This document shows, piece after piece, positions 42,851 to 52,041 of a DNA stretch of 64,000 nt. Source of the stretch: an uncultured Candidatus Saccharibacteria bacterium (lineage in GTDB: Bacteria > Patescibacteriota > Saccharimonadia > Saccharimonadales > Saccharimonadaceae); contig CAMKOP010000001.1 in NCBI GenBank assembly GCA_946414465.1, forward strand, positions 116,714 to 180,713, in the 5' to 3' direction. The stretch's first letter is position 1, and every line of letters starts with the position of its first letter. Below the pieces are notes generated by a model, which saw nothing but the letters and a program-made list of their open reading frames with translations, was not told the origin of the DNA and did not search any database. Both the position numbers and the translations under genes were made by a program.

Positions 42851-45781
42851 ATGATTGATGCTGAAGACAAGAAGATAGAACAGATTGAAGGAGAAATTTT
42901 TGGTGCTGAAAACGTAATTAGAGTACGAGGAGCAAGGCAGAATAATCTTAATAACCTTGACGTTGATATCCCGCGAGATAAGTTGGTTATTATTACAGGG
43001 TTGTCGGGGTCAGGAAAATCATCTTTAGCATTTGATACAGTCTATGCAGAAGGACAGAGACGATATGTAGAATCACTAAGCTCTTATGCGAGAATGTTTC
43101 TTGGGATAATGGATAAACCGGATGTAGATTCAATTACTGGGCTATCGCCGGCGATTTCGATTGACCAGAAGTCTACCTCGAGGAATCCACGCTCAACAGT
43201 GGCGACAGTGACTGAGGTTTATGATTACTTGAGATTATTGTTTGCAAGGGTTGGTGTGCCGCATTGTCCAATTTGTCATAAGGAAGTTAGTCGACGTTCA
43301 GTAGAGGATATTGTGAATGAAGTGATGAAATTGCCACTTGGAGCTAAGTGCATATTGCTTGCGCCGATTGTGGCGGCGAAAAAGGGTGAATTTCAACATA
43401 TTCCTGAGCAGTATTCAGCGAAGGGTTTTTCGCGGGTACGAGTAGATGGAATAATTTATGCTTTGGATGAATTTCCGGAATTAAATAAAAACGAGCGCCA
43501 TAATATTGAAATAGTGGTGGATAGATTTGTGTTAAATCCAGAATTAAAGTCTAGAATTAGCGGTTCGATTGAACAAGCGCTTGAAATGGGACAGGGTATT
43601 ATTGAAGTTTTGAGATTAACTGATAATTCAGTAGCGGTGGGTGAATCGAGAATTGCAGCAGATAAGACAGAATCGTATACTTATTCGCAAAGATATGCTT
43701 GTCCGGACCATCCTGAGGAATTAATTCCAGAATTAACACCGAGATTGTTTTCATTTAATGCGCCAGAAGGAGCATGCCCAACTTGTACTGGACTAGGTAC
43801 CAGGATGGAAATTGACCCTAGTTTGGTATTTAATAATAATTTGACAATTGCAGAAGGTGGCATTCGCCCATTTAATCGAGTGGGGCAGGATTCGTGGTGG
43901 CTGAAGCGATTGATGGCAGTTGGTTTGAAACATGGTTTTAACGTATATACTCCGATTGGAGAATTATCAGATGAGGTACGACAAAAAATATTATATGGTA
44001 CGGGTGATGAAAAGTATGAGATGAAGATTAGTGGTTCGGGTAGATTTGCAGATGGCACAGTATATGAAACAACTTATGAAGGTGTGATACCGATGCTAGA
44101 GCGACGTTATCATGATCCGAAGGTGTCAGATTTTACTAAGCATGATATAGAACGATTTATGAGGGTGAGGAAATGTCAAACCTGTAATGGAGCTAGATTG
44201 AAGCCTGCAGTGTTGGCGGTGACGATCCATGATCTTAATATTGTGGATATGTGTAATTTGGATGTGGATGCGACATTAGAGGTATTGAGCCAGGATTTGG
44301 GTTTTTCAGAATCTGAAATGATGATTGCTGGGCCGATTTTGAAGGAGATACGAGAACGAGTGAAGTTCATGCAAGATGTGGGATTAGGGTATTTGGAACT
44401 TGGGCGAGCAGCAAATACATTATCTGGTGGGGAAGCGCAGAGAATTAGACTCGCAACGCAGATTGGGTCGGGATTGCAAGGAGTATTATATGTACTGGAT
44501 GAGCCATCGATTGGTCTACATCAGAGAGATAATAATAAATTAATTGCAACGTTAAAACACTTGAGAGATTTGAGAAATACGGTTTTGGTAGTAGAACACG
44601 ATGAAGATACGATGTTGCAATCGGATTATATTATTGATATTGGTCCTGGAGCGGGTGCAAAAGGTGGACGTTTGGTGGCAGCAGGGACGCCTTCGGAGAT
44701 AATGAAGAATCCAGATTCAATTACTGGTAAATATTTATCGGGGGAAATGACAATACCTACTCCGAAAAAACGTCGCAAGGTACGATCGGGGTATGAGCTG
44801 ATAGTCAGAGGTGCGCGAGAGAATAATCTAAAGGATATTGACGTGGCTTTTCCATTAGGAGTTTTGAATGTGGTGTCAGGTGTATCGGGGTCGGGTAAGT
44901 CGACTTTGGTGAATTCGATTTTAGCCAATGAACTTCTAGCAAGACTGCATAGAGCTCAAACGGTATCGGGAACGCATGAAAAGATTGAGGGTATTGAAAA
45001 TATCAATAAAGTTATTGTGATTGACCAATCGCCAATTGGTAGAACACCACGAAGTAACCCAGCGACTTATACTGGAGTGTTTACGGCGATTCGTGAATTA
45101 TTTGCGTCACAACCGGAAGCAGAAGTGCGAGGATATAAAGCGGGGAGGTTTTCGTTTAACGTGAAGGGTGGACGGTGTGAACATTGTCAGGGTGATGGCG
45201 TAAATAAAATTGAAATGCATTTTTTGCCAGATGTATATGTAACGTGCCCAACTTGTCATGGAAAGCGATATAATCGAGAAGCGCTTGAAGTGAAATACAA
45301 AGGTAAAGATATATCGCAAGTGCTGGATATGACAATTGACGAGGCGGTAGAATTTTTTGGAGCTATCCCTTCGATTGCTGCGAAACTCCGAACTATTCAA
45401 GAAGTGGGGCTTGGGTATATTAAACTTGGACAGCCGGCGACGACTTTTTCGGGTGGGGAAGCGCAGAGAATTAAATTGGCGACAGAGCTGTCACGTCGTT
45501 CTACTGGTAAAACTTTGTATATCTTAGATGAGCCGACGACTGGGCTACATTCGGACGACGTGAAGAGGCTAATGGCAATTTTGAACAAATTAGTGGATGG
45601 TGGGAACACGATGATTGTGATTGAACATAATTTACATGTGATAAAATCTGCGGATTATATTATCGATATGGGGCCGGAGGGTGGACTTAAAGGCGGTGAA
45701 GTTTGTGCGTGTGGAACGCCAGAAGAATTAGCAAAATCAGGTAAAACCCCAACTGGAAAGTATCTTAGGAAATATTTATGA
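42851..45781 (+). CDS. uvrA: excinuclease ABC subunit A
   Basis: Damage-sensing ATPase of nucleotide excision repair, 976 aa. Two ABC modules are present: GLSGSGKSSLAFDT near 50 and GVSGSGKSTLVNSIL near 680, with LSGGEAQRIRLA and FSGGEAQRIKLA signatures. Zinc-binding pairs appear as CPICHKE, CPTCTGLG, CQTCNGAR, CEHCQGDG and CPTCHGKR. The ATG at 42851 has GGAG 6 nt upstream; longer readings cross the divergent promoter. Its stop overlaps the next gene's ATG. Confidence 0.97.
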   Translation: MIDAEDKKIEQIEGEIFGAENVIRVRGARQNNLNNLDVDIPRDKLVIITGLSGSGKSSLAFDTVYAEGQRRYVESLSSYARMFLGIMDKPDVDSITGLSPAISIDQKSTSRNPRSTVATVTEVYDYLRLLFARVGVPHCPICHKEVSRRSVEDIVNEVMKLPLGAKCILLAPIVAAKKGEFQHIPEQYSAKGFSRVRVDGIIYALDEFPELNKNERHNIEIVVDRFVLNPELKSRISGSIEQALEMGQGIIEVLRLTDNSVAVGESRIAADKTESYTYSQRYACPDHPEELIPELTPRLFSFNAPEGACPTCTGLGTRMEIDPSLVFNNNLTIAEGGIRPFNRVGQDSWWLKRLMAVGLKHGFNVYTPIGELSDEVRQKILYGTGDEKYEMKISGSGRFADGTVYETTYEGVIPMLERRYHDPKVSDFTKHDIERFMRVRKCQTCNGARLKPAVLAVTIHDLNIVDMCNLDVDATLEVLSQDLGFSESEMMIAGPILKEIRERVKFMQDVGLGYLELGRAANTLSGGEAQRIRLATQIGSGLQGVLYVLDEPSIGLHQRDNNKLIATLKHLRDLRNTVLVVEHDEDTMLQSDYIIDIGPGAGAKGGRLVAAGTPSEIMKNPDSITGKYLSGEMTIPTPKKRRKVRSGYELIVRGARENNLKDIDVAFPLGVLNVVSGVSGSGKSTLVNSILANELLARLHRAQTVSGTHEKIEGIENINKVIVIDQSPIGRTPRSNPATYTGVFTAIRELFASQPEAEVRGYKAGRFSFNVKGGRCEHCQGDGVNKIEMHFLPDVYVTCPTCHGKRYNREALEVKYKGKDISQVLDMTIDEAVEFFGAIPSIAAKLRTIQEVGLGYIKLGQPATTFSGGEAQRIKLATELSRRSTGKTLYILDEPTTGLHSDDVKRLMAILNKLVDGGNTMIVIEHNLHVIKSADYIIDMGPEGGLKGGEVCACGTPEELAKSGKTPTGKYLRKYL

Positions 45782-46335
45782 GTTGGAAAAATGATCAGGT
45801 TTCAGAAAAGGAAACTGAGCGAATATTGGAACTAGCGCAAGAATGTTTGGATATATCGGGGGATTTTGTAGAAATGGGGTGTTATAAGGGGGATACTTCA
45901 CTACTACTAGCGGAAATTGTGAAAGCTAGCGAAAAGAAATTATGGATTTATGATTCTTTTGAGGGGTTGCCGGAAAAAAGTGAAGCGGATGAATCGGTGC
46001 TAGGAACAAATTTTAAGAGTGGAGAACTGCTAGTAACAAAGAGGGAAGTAAAAGAAAGGTTCTTAAGGGCGGAGCTACCGGTGCCGGTGATTAAAAAGGC
46101 GTGGTTTAGAGATTTAACCAGCGAGGATTTGCCAGAGAAAATAGCTTTTGCATTCTTGGACGGCGATTTTTATGAGTCGATCAGAGATTCTATTAAACTG
46201 GTGGCCCCTAGAATGGATGCTGGAGGGGTGATGGTGGTACATGATTATACTAATCTGGCTTTGCCTGGAGTAAAAAGGGCGGTGGATGAATGGATGCAAA
46301 AGGGGACACCTCAGTTTGAGGTAGTTTTGTTGTAA
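45778..46335 (+). CDS. TylF/MycF-family methyltransferase
   Basis: A 185-aa SAM-dependent methyltransferase like macrocin O-methyltransferase. The SAM site is GDFVEMGCYKGDTS near 28-41; YDSFEGLP, AFLDGDFYESIRDS and MVVHDYTNLALPGVKRAV follow, supplying the metal-binding Asp pair. Such enzymes methylate sugar hydroxyls, so a role in capping or decorating the surface glycan is plausible. It is translationally coupled to uvrA (ATGA), although the functions seem unrelated. Confidence 0.85.
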   Translation: MSWKNDQVSEKETERILELAQECLDISGDFVEMGCYKGDTSLLLAEIVKASEKKLWIYDSFEGLPEKSEADESVLGTNFKSGELLVTKREVKERFLRAELPVPVIKKAWFRDLTSEDLPEKIAFAFLDGDFYESIRDSIKLVAPRMDAGGVMVVHDYTNLALPGVKRAVDEWMQKGTPQFEVVLL

Positions 46336-46373
46336 CACTAATGTGATATAATTAGGAAAAGGAGTGAAATAAA

Positions 46374-47570
46374 ATGTCAACAAATATTACTAAAATTTTC
46401 TTGGTCTTAAATTCAGGATCGTCTTCGGAAAAATTTTCGCTTTATGAGGGTGAAGATGAAGTATGCTCGCTGTATTTTGAAGGAATTGAAGAGAACGGCA
46501 AAAAGAAATTTATTTGTACTATTACTCGAACAGATGGTTCGGAAGAGGCAGTAGATAAAAAATGGGATACTTTGGACGTAGCGTTTAAGGAAGCAAAGGC
46601 GATTTTTGAAAAAGAAGGGTTTATTAATGAGGCACATCCACTGGATGGGATTTTGGTAAGAGTTGTGGCAGCAGGAAAATATTTCTCAGCCAATCATATT
46701 GTAGATGAAAAAACGTTTAAGGAACTTGAGAAGGTAAAAGTGACGAACCCTTTGCATGTACCTGGAACGGAGCGGGGGATCAAAAATGCAAAAGAGACTT
46801 TCCCAGATGTGCCAGTTTTGATAATGAGTGATTCGGAGGCTTTGACAGCAGATTCGAGGCGAGATACTTTGTACGCTTTGCCGAAAGAAGTGATAGAAGA
46901 ATTTGATCTGGGGCGTTGGGGTGCACATGGAGCTTCGTATGGGTATATGATGAGTCGGATTCCAGAATTGGGTCTACTTGAGAAGAAAATGATTGTATGC
47001 CATTTGGGGTCAGGATGTTCAATTACAGCGTTAATTGATGGTAAACCAGCTTATACATCGATGGGTGAGACTCCGCTTGAAGGGTTGATGTCGTCGACTA
47101 GGACTGGTTCGATTGACCCGACGATTGGAGCTCTACTTGGTGAAAAATTAGGTGCAGCGGAAGCGATTAAACTGATGAATAAGCAGTCTGGTTTGCAGGC
47201 AATGGCTGGGTCTAATGATATGCGCGAAATCATTGCTGGCGCAGAGGAAGATAATGCAGATGCAGCGGCGGCGTTTGATTTGTTTATTGATGGAGTGGTA
47301 GGAAAAATTGGTGAATTTGCGGCGAAAATGGGCGGAGTGGACGCGATTGTGTTTACAGCGACGATTGGTGAGCGTTCTATTCCAGTACGAAGTGCGGTGA
47401 TTTCTAAATTGGAATTTATGGGATTTAAACTCAAAAATGATATTAAGCTGGATAAGAGTGCGGGATATGCGAATGTGGCTGAGGACGATTCGAAGCCTGT
47501 TTATGTAATTCCAACTAATGAAGCGGCTTATATGATTAAGAAAGCTTCTGAACTGGTAGACGCTGAATAA
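46374..47570 (+). CDS. ackA: acetate kinase
   Basis: Makes ATP and acetate from acetyl phosphate; 398 aa, the family length. Motifs: LNSGSSSEKFSLYE at the start, CHLGSGCSITALIDGK, SMGETPLEGLMSSTRTGSIDP (in two family blocks) and FTATIGERS near the end. AAGGAG lies 9 nt before the ATG, with TATAAT just upstream. No phosphotransacetylase is adjacent, so the acetyl-phosphate source is outside the window. For an organism with few biosynthetic genes, it is likely a main ATP source. Confidence 0.95.
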   Translation: MSTNITKIFLVLNSGSSSEKFSLYEGEDEVCSLYFEGIEENGKKKFICTITRTDGSEEAVDKKWDTLDVAFKEAKAIFEKEGFINEAHPLDGILVRVVAAGKYFSANHIVDEKTFKELEKVKVTNPLHVPGTERGIKNAKETFPDVPVLIMSDSEALTADSRRDTLYALPKEVIEEFDLGRWGAHGASYGYMMSRIPELGLLEKKMIVCHLGSGCSITALIDGKPAYTSMGETPLEGLMSSTRTGSIDPTIGALLGEKLGAAEAIKLMNKQSGLQAMAGSNDMREIIAGAEEDNADAAAAFDLFIDGVVGKIGEFAAKMGGVDAIVFTATIGERSIPVRSAVISKLEFMGFKLKNDIKLDKSAGYANVAEDDSKPVYVIPTNEAAYMIKKASELVDAE

Positions 47571-47580
47571 ACTGAGAAAA

Positions 47581-47607
47581 TTAGCACTCGGGGGTTTACA
47601 GTGCTAA
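47581..47607 (+). promoter_or_regulatory. CIRCE operator upstream of groES
   Basis: TTAGCACTC-N9-CAGTGCTAA, one mismatch from the HrcA operator consensus. The likely promoter, TTTACA (47595-47600)-16 nt-TGC-TATAAT (47617-47622), overlaps the right half, so bound HrcA would block RNA polymerase. Confidence 0.92.
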
Positions 47608-47646
47608 TTTTTGTGCTATAATGGGGATAGAAAAGGAGTAAACAAA

Positions 47647-47901
47647 ATGGTATTAAAACCTTTAAAAGATCGTGTGGTAGCGGTGGTAGAAAAACCACTT
47701 GAAAAGACTAAATCTGGAATACTGCTTGGAGAGGCAAAAGAAAAACCGGCATATGCTGTTGTTGAATCAGTTGGTCCGGAAGTGAAGAGTGTGAAAAAAG
47801 GTGACAAGATTGTCTATAAAGAGTATTCTACGACAGAAATAAAGGTCGATGATAAAGATTATATTATTCTAAAAGAGGAGGATGTCTTAGCGACATTGTA
47901 A
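47647..47901 (+). CDS. groES: co-chaperonin GroES
   Basis: An 84-aa lid of the GroEL folding chamber, slightly shorter than the usual 95. It starts MVLKPLKDRVVAVVEKP and has the mobile loop region KTKSGILLGEAKEKPAYA, then KKGDKIVYKEYSTTEIK. AAAAGGAG is 9 nt before the ATG. It is the first gene of a CIRCE-controlled operon with groEL 3 nt downstream. Confidence 0.97.
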   Translation: MVLKPLKDRVVAVVEKPLEKTKSGILLGEAKEKPAYAVVESVGPEVKSVKKGDKIVYKEYSTTEIKVDDKDYIILKEEDVLATL

Positions 47902-47904
47902 AAC

Positions 47905-49518
47905 ATGGCAAAAAAGATTTTTTATGAAGCAGAAGCAAGAGATAAGGTTTTGTCTGGTGCGAAACAATTATATGATGCGGTAAAAGTGACGTTTGGGCCT
48001 AAAGGGCAGAACGTAATTATTGAAAAAGAATATGGTGCACCTGTGATTACGCACGATGGTGTAACAGTGGCAGAGGCAGTAGAGCTTCCTAATAAAGAAG
48101 ATTCTTTGGGTGAAGCCGTAGGTGCGAAATTGATTAAAACTGCAGCACAGAAATTGAACAAGGTTGCAGGTGATGGTACTACGACTGTGACTGTACTTAC
48201 TTATAATATCCTTAATGAAGCGAATAAACTAATTGCAGCTGGCGTAAATCCAATGGAGCTGAGAAGTGGTATTGAGAAGGCTGGTGCGAAGATTGTGGCT
48301 GAGATTGAGAAGTCTGCAGAAAAGATTGAAGGTGATTCATCGAAGGTGGCTGAAGTAGCAACGATTTCGGCAGGTGATGCGGAAATCGGTAAACTGATTG
48401 CAGACGTGATTTCGAAGATTGGTAAAGATGGCGTAGTGACGGTAGAAGCTGGTCAAGGATTGGAGATGGAATCGGATATCGTAGAAGGCTTTTCGTATGA
48501 TAAAGGATATTCATCGCCTTTCTTTGTGACGGATGTAAATCGCCAAGAAGCGGTATTTGAAAAGCCGTTAATACTAGTAACGGATAGGAAGATTTCGGCA
48601 GCTGCTGATATTTTACCATTACTAGAAAAAGTTGCACAAACTGGTAAGAAGGATATGGTGATTATTGCAGAAGAAGTAGAAGGGGAAGCGTTGAGTCTAT
48701 TAGTATTAAATAAGCTTAAAGGTGTATTTAATTCATTAGTGTTGAAAGCTCCGTCGTTTGGTGATAGGCGTAAGGAAATTATGGAGGATATCGCTATTTT
48801 GACTGATGCGACAGTAGTGTCTAGTGATAAAGGTTTGAAACTTGAAGAGGTAGGGCTTGAAGTGCTTGGATCAGCTGCGAAGGTGATTGCAACCAAAGAT
48901 GAGACCACAATTATAAAAGGAGCTGGTAACAATAAGGATGTGCGCGAGAGAATTGAATTAATTGATACATTAGCAAAGAATGCAAAATCTGATTATGAGC
49001 GTGAAGAGTTTGAAAAGCGAGCCGCAGCGCTTTCTGGTAAGGTGGCAGTAATTAAGGTTGGTGGTGCGTCAGAAACAGCTATTGAAGAAAAGAAATACCG
49101 TGTTGATGATGCAGTAGCGGCAACTAAGGCAGCATTATCGGAGGGAATCGTAACTGGTGGTGGTGTAACATTGGTGAATATGGCTAATAAATTAGATGTG
49201 CAGGATGCTGGTGCAAAGATTGTGCGCGAAGCATTGAAGGCTCCGTTTGTACATATTATGGAAAATGCAGGTCTGAATGCGCAAGCATTATTGGCTGAAG
49301 TGGAATCAGCGAAAACTGGGTACGGTATTAATGTAATGAAACCAGAGGATGGTTTGGTAGATCTTAAAAAGAAAGGTGTAATTGATCCAGCAAAGGTTAC
49401 AAAAGAAGCGGTGAAGAATGCTACTTCTATTGCAGCGACAGCTATTACGATGGGTGCTCTAATTTGTGAGATCCCAGAAGAAAAGCCAGCGGCACCCGAA
49501 ATGGGTGGAATGTATTAA
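47905..49518 (+). CDS. groEL: chaperonin GroEL
   Basis: ATP-dependent folding chamber subunit, 537 aa. Signatures are VTFGPKGQNVIIEK, the ATP-binding GDGTTTVTVLT, and VDDAVAATKAALSEGIVTGGG near 400; the tail ends GGMY after a short Pro/Ala stretch instead of the long GGM repeat. A perfect terminator follows at once. Confidence 0.98.
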   Translation: MAKKIFYEAEARDKVLSGAKQLYDAVKVTFGPKGQNVIIEKEYGAPVITHDGVTVAEAVELPNKEDSLGEAVGAKLIKTAAQKLNKVAGDGTTTVTVLTYNILNEANKLIAAGVNPMELRSGIEKAGAKIVAEIEKSAEKIEGDSSKVAEVATISAGDAEIGKLIADVISKIGKDGVVTVEAGQGLEMESDIVEGFSYDKGYSSPFFVTDVNRQEAVFEKPLILVTDRKISAAADILPLLEKVAQTGKKDMVIIAEEVEGEALSLLVLNKLKGVFNSLVLKAPSFGDRRKEIMEDIAILTDATVVSSDKGLKLEEVGLEVLGSAAKVIATKDETTIIKGAGNNKDVRERIELIDTLAKNAKSDYEREEFEKRAAALSGKVAVIKVGGASETAIEEKKYRVDDAVAATKAALSEGIVTGGGVTLVNMANKLDVQDAGAKIVREALKAPFVHIMENAGLNAQALLAEVESAKTGYGINVMKPEDGLVDLKKKGVIDPAKVTKEAVKNATSIAATAITMGALICEIPEEKPAAPEMGGMY

Positions 49519-49546
49519 AATAAGCCCCCGAAAGGGGGCTTATTTT
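49519..49546 (+). terminator. rho-independent terminator of groESL
   Basis: AATAAGCCCCC and GGGGGCTTATT (11 bp) around GAAA, followed by TT; on minus it also ends in a T run and may serve the gene facing it. Confidence 0.92.
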
Positions 49547-49565
49547 GTGTGAGGTGGGGAGCTAA

Positions 49566-50150
49566 TTACATCTTGTCAATGGACTGGACAAGATAGAGAA
49601 GTGCGTTGGCGCGAGTAGTTTCATCTGCAATTTCGCGAGCAGCTTGGTAAGCTGGTTCTAATACGGAGTGGTCGTTTAATTCTTCGAAGATATCGCGATA
49701 TAGATTGAATTTTTCGTTGGCATCCATATTGACTTTGTCAAGAAGTGGCATTAAATCACGTAGAGCAGCTTTTTTGATGTCGTTGGTGTTTTGGGAAGTA
49801 GTTTCAGTAGATTCGATGGCTGGTTCTGGAGCAGGAGCTGGTTCTGCGGTTGGGACTGGCTCTGGAATTGGTTCTGGAGCCGAGGTAGTCAAACCTGGCA
49901 TTTCAACTGGTGCAACAGGGGTGACTGGTTCTGGAGCAGGAGCTTCAACTTTGGGTTCTGGGAATGGTCCTACTGGTTCGCCAAGTTCACCAGTGTCGCC
50001 TTCGGGAATCGAAGACGGAGCAGCGACTGGATCAGAAAATACTGGGTCGATGCTAGTTGTATTCGTAATATCGTCAATTGCTTTTTGCAAATCATTGTCT
50101 ACGCTTGGCGTAGTAACCTCTGCAGGATTAGTTATTTGAGTTTGGTCCAT
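49566..50150 (-). CDS. Pro/Ala/Glu-rich protein with helical C-terminal domain, unknown
   Basis: A 194-aa soluble protein. Residues about 30-125 are Pro, Ala and Glu rich (PEPVTPVAPVEMPG and similar, many PAPEP runs) and likely disordered. Residues 125-194 are predicted helical (AALRDLMPLLDKVNMDANEKF, then LEPAYQAAREIADETTRAN, in parts). AAGGTGGG stands 4 nt before the ATG at 50150, so I reject the GTG three codons upstream. No family recognised; the helical end could be a small binding domain. Confidence 0.8.
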   Translation of the reverse strand: MDQTQITNPAEVTTPSVDNDLQKAIDDITNTTSIDPVFSDPVAAPSSIPEGDTGELGEPVGPFPEPKVEAPAPEPVTPVAPVEMPGLTTSAPEPIPEPVPTAEPAPAPEPAIESTETTSQNTNDIKKAALRDLMPLLDKVNMDANEKFNLYRDIFEELNDHSVLEPAYQAAREIADETTRANALLYLVQSIDKM

Positions 50151-50200
50151 TTTTCCCACCTTCTATTATTAATACTTATGTTAATATTATCACAGTTTAA

Positions 50201-50665
50201 TTAAATGCGCAAGAAGTTTACGATTTTGTCGAGAAAATCAAGTTTGACTTCTTCCATGGGGAGCCTGGCACCGAGAGCATCAACAATGGCTTCGCCGCTG
50301 TCACCTGGGAAGTAGATTTTGACGCTGAGGCCGAAGCGTTTTTTAGGGATGAGAACGGCGGAAAAATGCGAGTCTTCTTTTAAAATACCGAACGCTTTGA
50401 AATCTTCGAATGCATGGAGTTTGTCGCCTTCTTTGAGGCCGTCTTTATCAAGAGTATATTGGATTTTGCGGGGAGGGCGAGAAGCGGAGATAAGAATAGC
50501 GATGATACTAACGATGATGAGAGCAAGAAAAGTCCAAGATTGAATCCAGATTGCTAATGCTGATAAGGCTATGCCAACACCGAATAAGCCGAAATACCAT
50601 CCAATATTGTGCTCACGAGAAATATATTCTTCGGCTTGCCAAGAAATGCTGCTTTGTTTTGCCAT
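50201..50665 (-). CDS. two-helix membrane protein with PH-like domain
   Basis: A 154-aa protein. Two helices (about 22-60) are followed by a soluble beta-rich part with RPPRKIQYTLDKDGLKEGDK and LIPKKRFGLSVKIYFPGD, resembling bacterial PH-like (YdbT/DUF) domains. I know no function; it belongs to a type of small membrane protein common in CPR genomes. It is divergent from tRNA-Ser(GCT). Confidence 0.78.
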   Translation of the reverse strand: MAKQSSISWQAEEYISREHNIGWYFGLFGVGIALSALAIWIQSWTFLALIIVSIIAILISASRPPRKIQYTLDKDGLKEGDKLHAFEDFKAFGILKEDSHFSAVLIPKKRFGLSVKIYFPGDSGEAIVDALGARLPMEEVKLDFLDKIVNFLRI

Positions 50666-50721
50666 AAGTAGATTATAACATACTTCGCAAAAAAAGTGAA
50701 AATATGCTAAAATGGATGCAC

Positions 50722-50814
50722 GGAGGGTTACCCAAGTGGTTGAAGGGGTCTCATTGCTAACGAGATAGTCCGGAGCAATCTGGAGCGAGGGTTCAAATCC
50801 CTCACCCTCCGCCA
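50722..50814 (+). tRNA. tRNA-Ser (anticodon GCT)
   Basis: Class II tRNA: acceptor GGAGGGT/ACCCTCC, discriminator G, encoded CCA, loop TTGCTAA giving anticodon GCT (codons AGC, AGU). The base pair next to the loop is an A-C mismatch. It is the third tRNA-Ser of the window. Confidence 0.94.
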
Positions 50815-50876
50815 GGAGCGTTGATTTAGGCGTTTTTTTCTTGTTTGTTTTATGCGTATATGGTATAATAGTAATT

Positions 50877-51305
50877 ATGAGAAAGTTTGCTAAAATTATA
50901 TTACCAATACTATTAATTGCTGGGTTCGTGACCTTTTTGGTGGTGCCAGAGGTGTCAGCGATGACTTTGCGCGAAGGAGCAGAGGCGGCACGATGTGATG
51001 GGTGCCCGGCAGACTTATTTGGTGACAGCGGTGCTTTTAAGCAGGTAACAAATACAGTGCTTTATATTGTCGGTATTATTGCAGTAATCATGTTGATTAT
51101 TGGTGGTATTAAATATGTGATTTCTGGTGGTGATTCAAAAAAGGTTACAGATGCAAAGAATACTATTCTTTATGCTATTATCGGGCTCATAATTGCTTTC
51201 TTATCATATGCAATTGTAAATTTCGTGATTTCGGCGTTACCAAATTCTGAAGATGAAAAGGAAAATGAACAAACTTCGCTTTTAATTCAGTCGACTGAGG
51301 GCTAA
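50877..51305 (+). CDS. VirB2-like type IV secretion pilin
   Basis: A 142-aa exported protein. After a signal peptide (1-28) come two helices around a tight loop: VIMLIIGGIKYVISGGDSKK and NTILYAIIGLIIAFLSYAIV. The (S)SGD..K...AK loop is shared by all the pilin-like genes here. An acidic tail of about 20 residues closes it. TATAAT at 50864-50869 lies 7 nt before the ATG at 50877. Its 3' end overlaps comF by 24 bases. It likely forms the pilus or pore of the secretion system. Confidence 0.88.
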   Translation: MRKFAKIILPILLIAGFVTFLVVPEVSAMTLREGAEAARCDGCPADLFGDSGAFKQVTNTVLYIVGIIAVIMLIIGGIKYVISGGDSKKVTDAKNTILYAIIGLIIAFLSYAIVNFVISALPNSEDEKENEQTSLLIQSTEG

Positions 51306-51977
51306 GATTGCGATTATGATATTTTTGGCTCCGGCTTGCCGGAGCTTTTTGGTGGCCGCTTTGATGGAAGCGCCAGTAGTCCAGACATCATCGAAAAGAA
51401 TATAGGTGGCGCTAGGGTCAATTACTGTTTTTGGAGCAATTATGTAGGCGGAACTGGCTTGAGTAATGCGAGCGGAGCGATTAGCGCCAACTTGAATGGT
51501 ATTTTTATTGCGAAGAAGGAGTTTTTGGACTTGGTATTTTTTACCGCGAAGTTTGGAGAAGTGCTTGGCAATGAGATAAGTATGATCAAAACCACGTTCA
51601 CGAATGTGACGACCGATGGTGGGGAGGGGGACAATAATAGTTTTGTGAGTGTAATTGGGTAGAGATTCATTTAGGATTTCGGCGAGGGGTTTGGCAAGTG
51701 CGTGGATAGAATAGTATTTGAAATCGTGGACGAGGGCGCCAATAGGAGAAGAGCGTTCACCAACGATGTAAATTGGTGGTAGATTTGTGCATTTTGGGCA
51801 TCGATGATTATTAATTCTGGTTTTACAATTTGGACAGATTTGGATTTTTGTATTAAGTATGTCATTTTTACAACGTTCGCAAATTATACTCCCTAAGTTC
51901 CTACAACCTCTACAGGAGTGAGGAGCAATAAGGTCTAAAAGCCCGACAAATGTTGTTTTTTTTACTTTTTTTGGCAT
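51282..51977 (-). CDS. comF: ComF-family phosphoribosyltransferase-like protein
   Basis: A 231-aa protein linked to DNA uptake in competent bacteria. The N-terminal zinc-ribbon has CRGCRNLGSIICERCKND and CPNCKTRINNHRCPKC; the phosphoribosyltransferase domain has HDFKYYSIHALAKPLA, ERGFDHTYLIAKHFS and the PRPP loop ILFDDVWTTGAS. I choose the ATG at 51977, since longer readings run through the hsp20 gene. Its position among secretion genes fits a DNA uptake role. Confidence 0.92.
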   Translation of the reverse strand: MPKKVKKTTFVGLLDLIAPHSCRGCRNLGSIICERCKNDILNTKIQICPNCKTRINNHRCPKCTNLPPIYIVGERSSPIGALVHDFKYYSIHALAKPLAEILNESLPNYTHKTIIVPLPTIGRHIRERGFDHTYLIAKHFSKLRGKKYQVQKLLLRNKNTIQVGANRSARITQASSAYIIAPKTVIDPSATYILFDDVWTTGASIKAATKKLRQAGAKNIIIAILALSRLN

Positions 51978-51984
51978 GATTTTC

Positions 51985-52013
51985 TTGATTTTACTACGAA
52001 GATGATATATAAT
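51985..52013 (+). promoter_or_regulatory. sigma70-type promoter of hsp20
   Basis: TTGATT (51985-51990), 17-nt spacer, TATAAT (52008-52013). No CIRCE palindrome is present, unlike groES and dnaJ. Confidence 0.65.
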
Positions 52014-52041
52014 AAAGCATAACAATATAAGTGGAGGAAAT

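Noticed and set aside
49705..50204. Long plus-strand Ser/Gly- and Trp-rich ORFs
   Set aside because: They are antisense shadows of the Pro/Ala/Glu-rich gene at 49566-50150, whose repeats keep several frames open.
50815..50850. Possible terminator after tRNA-Ser(GCT)
   Set aside because: There is a T run, but GCGTT and GGCGTT are direct, not inverted, so no stem forms.
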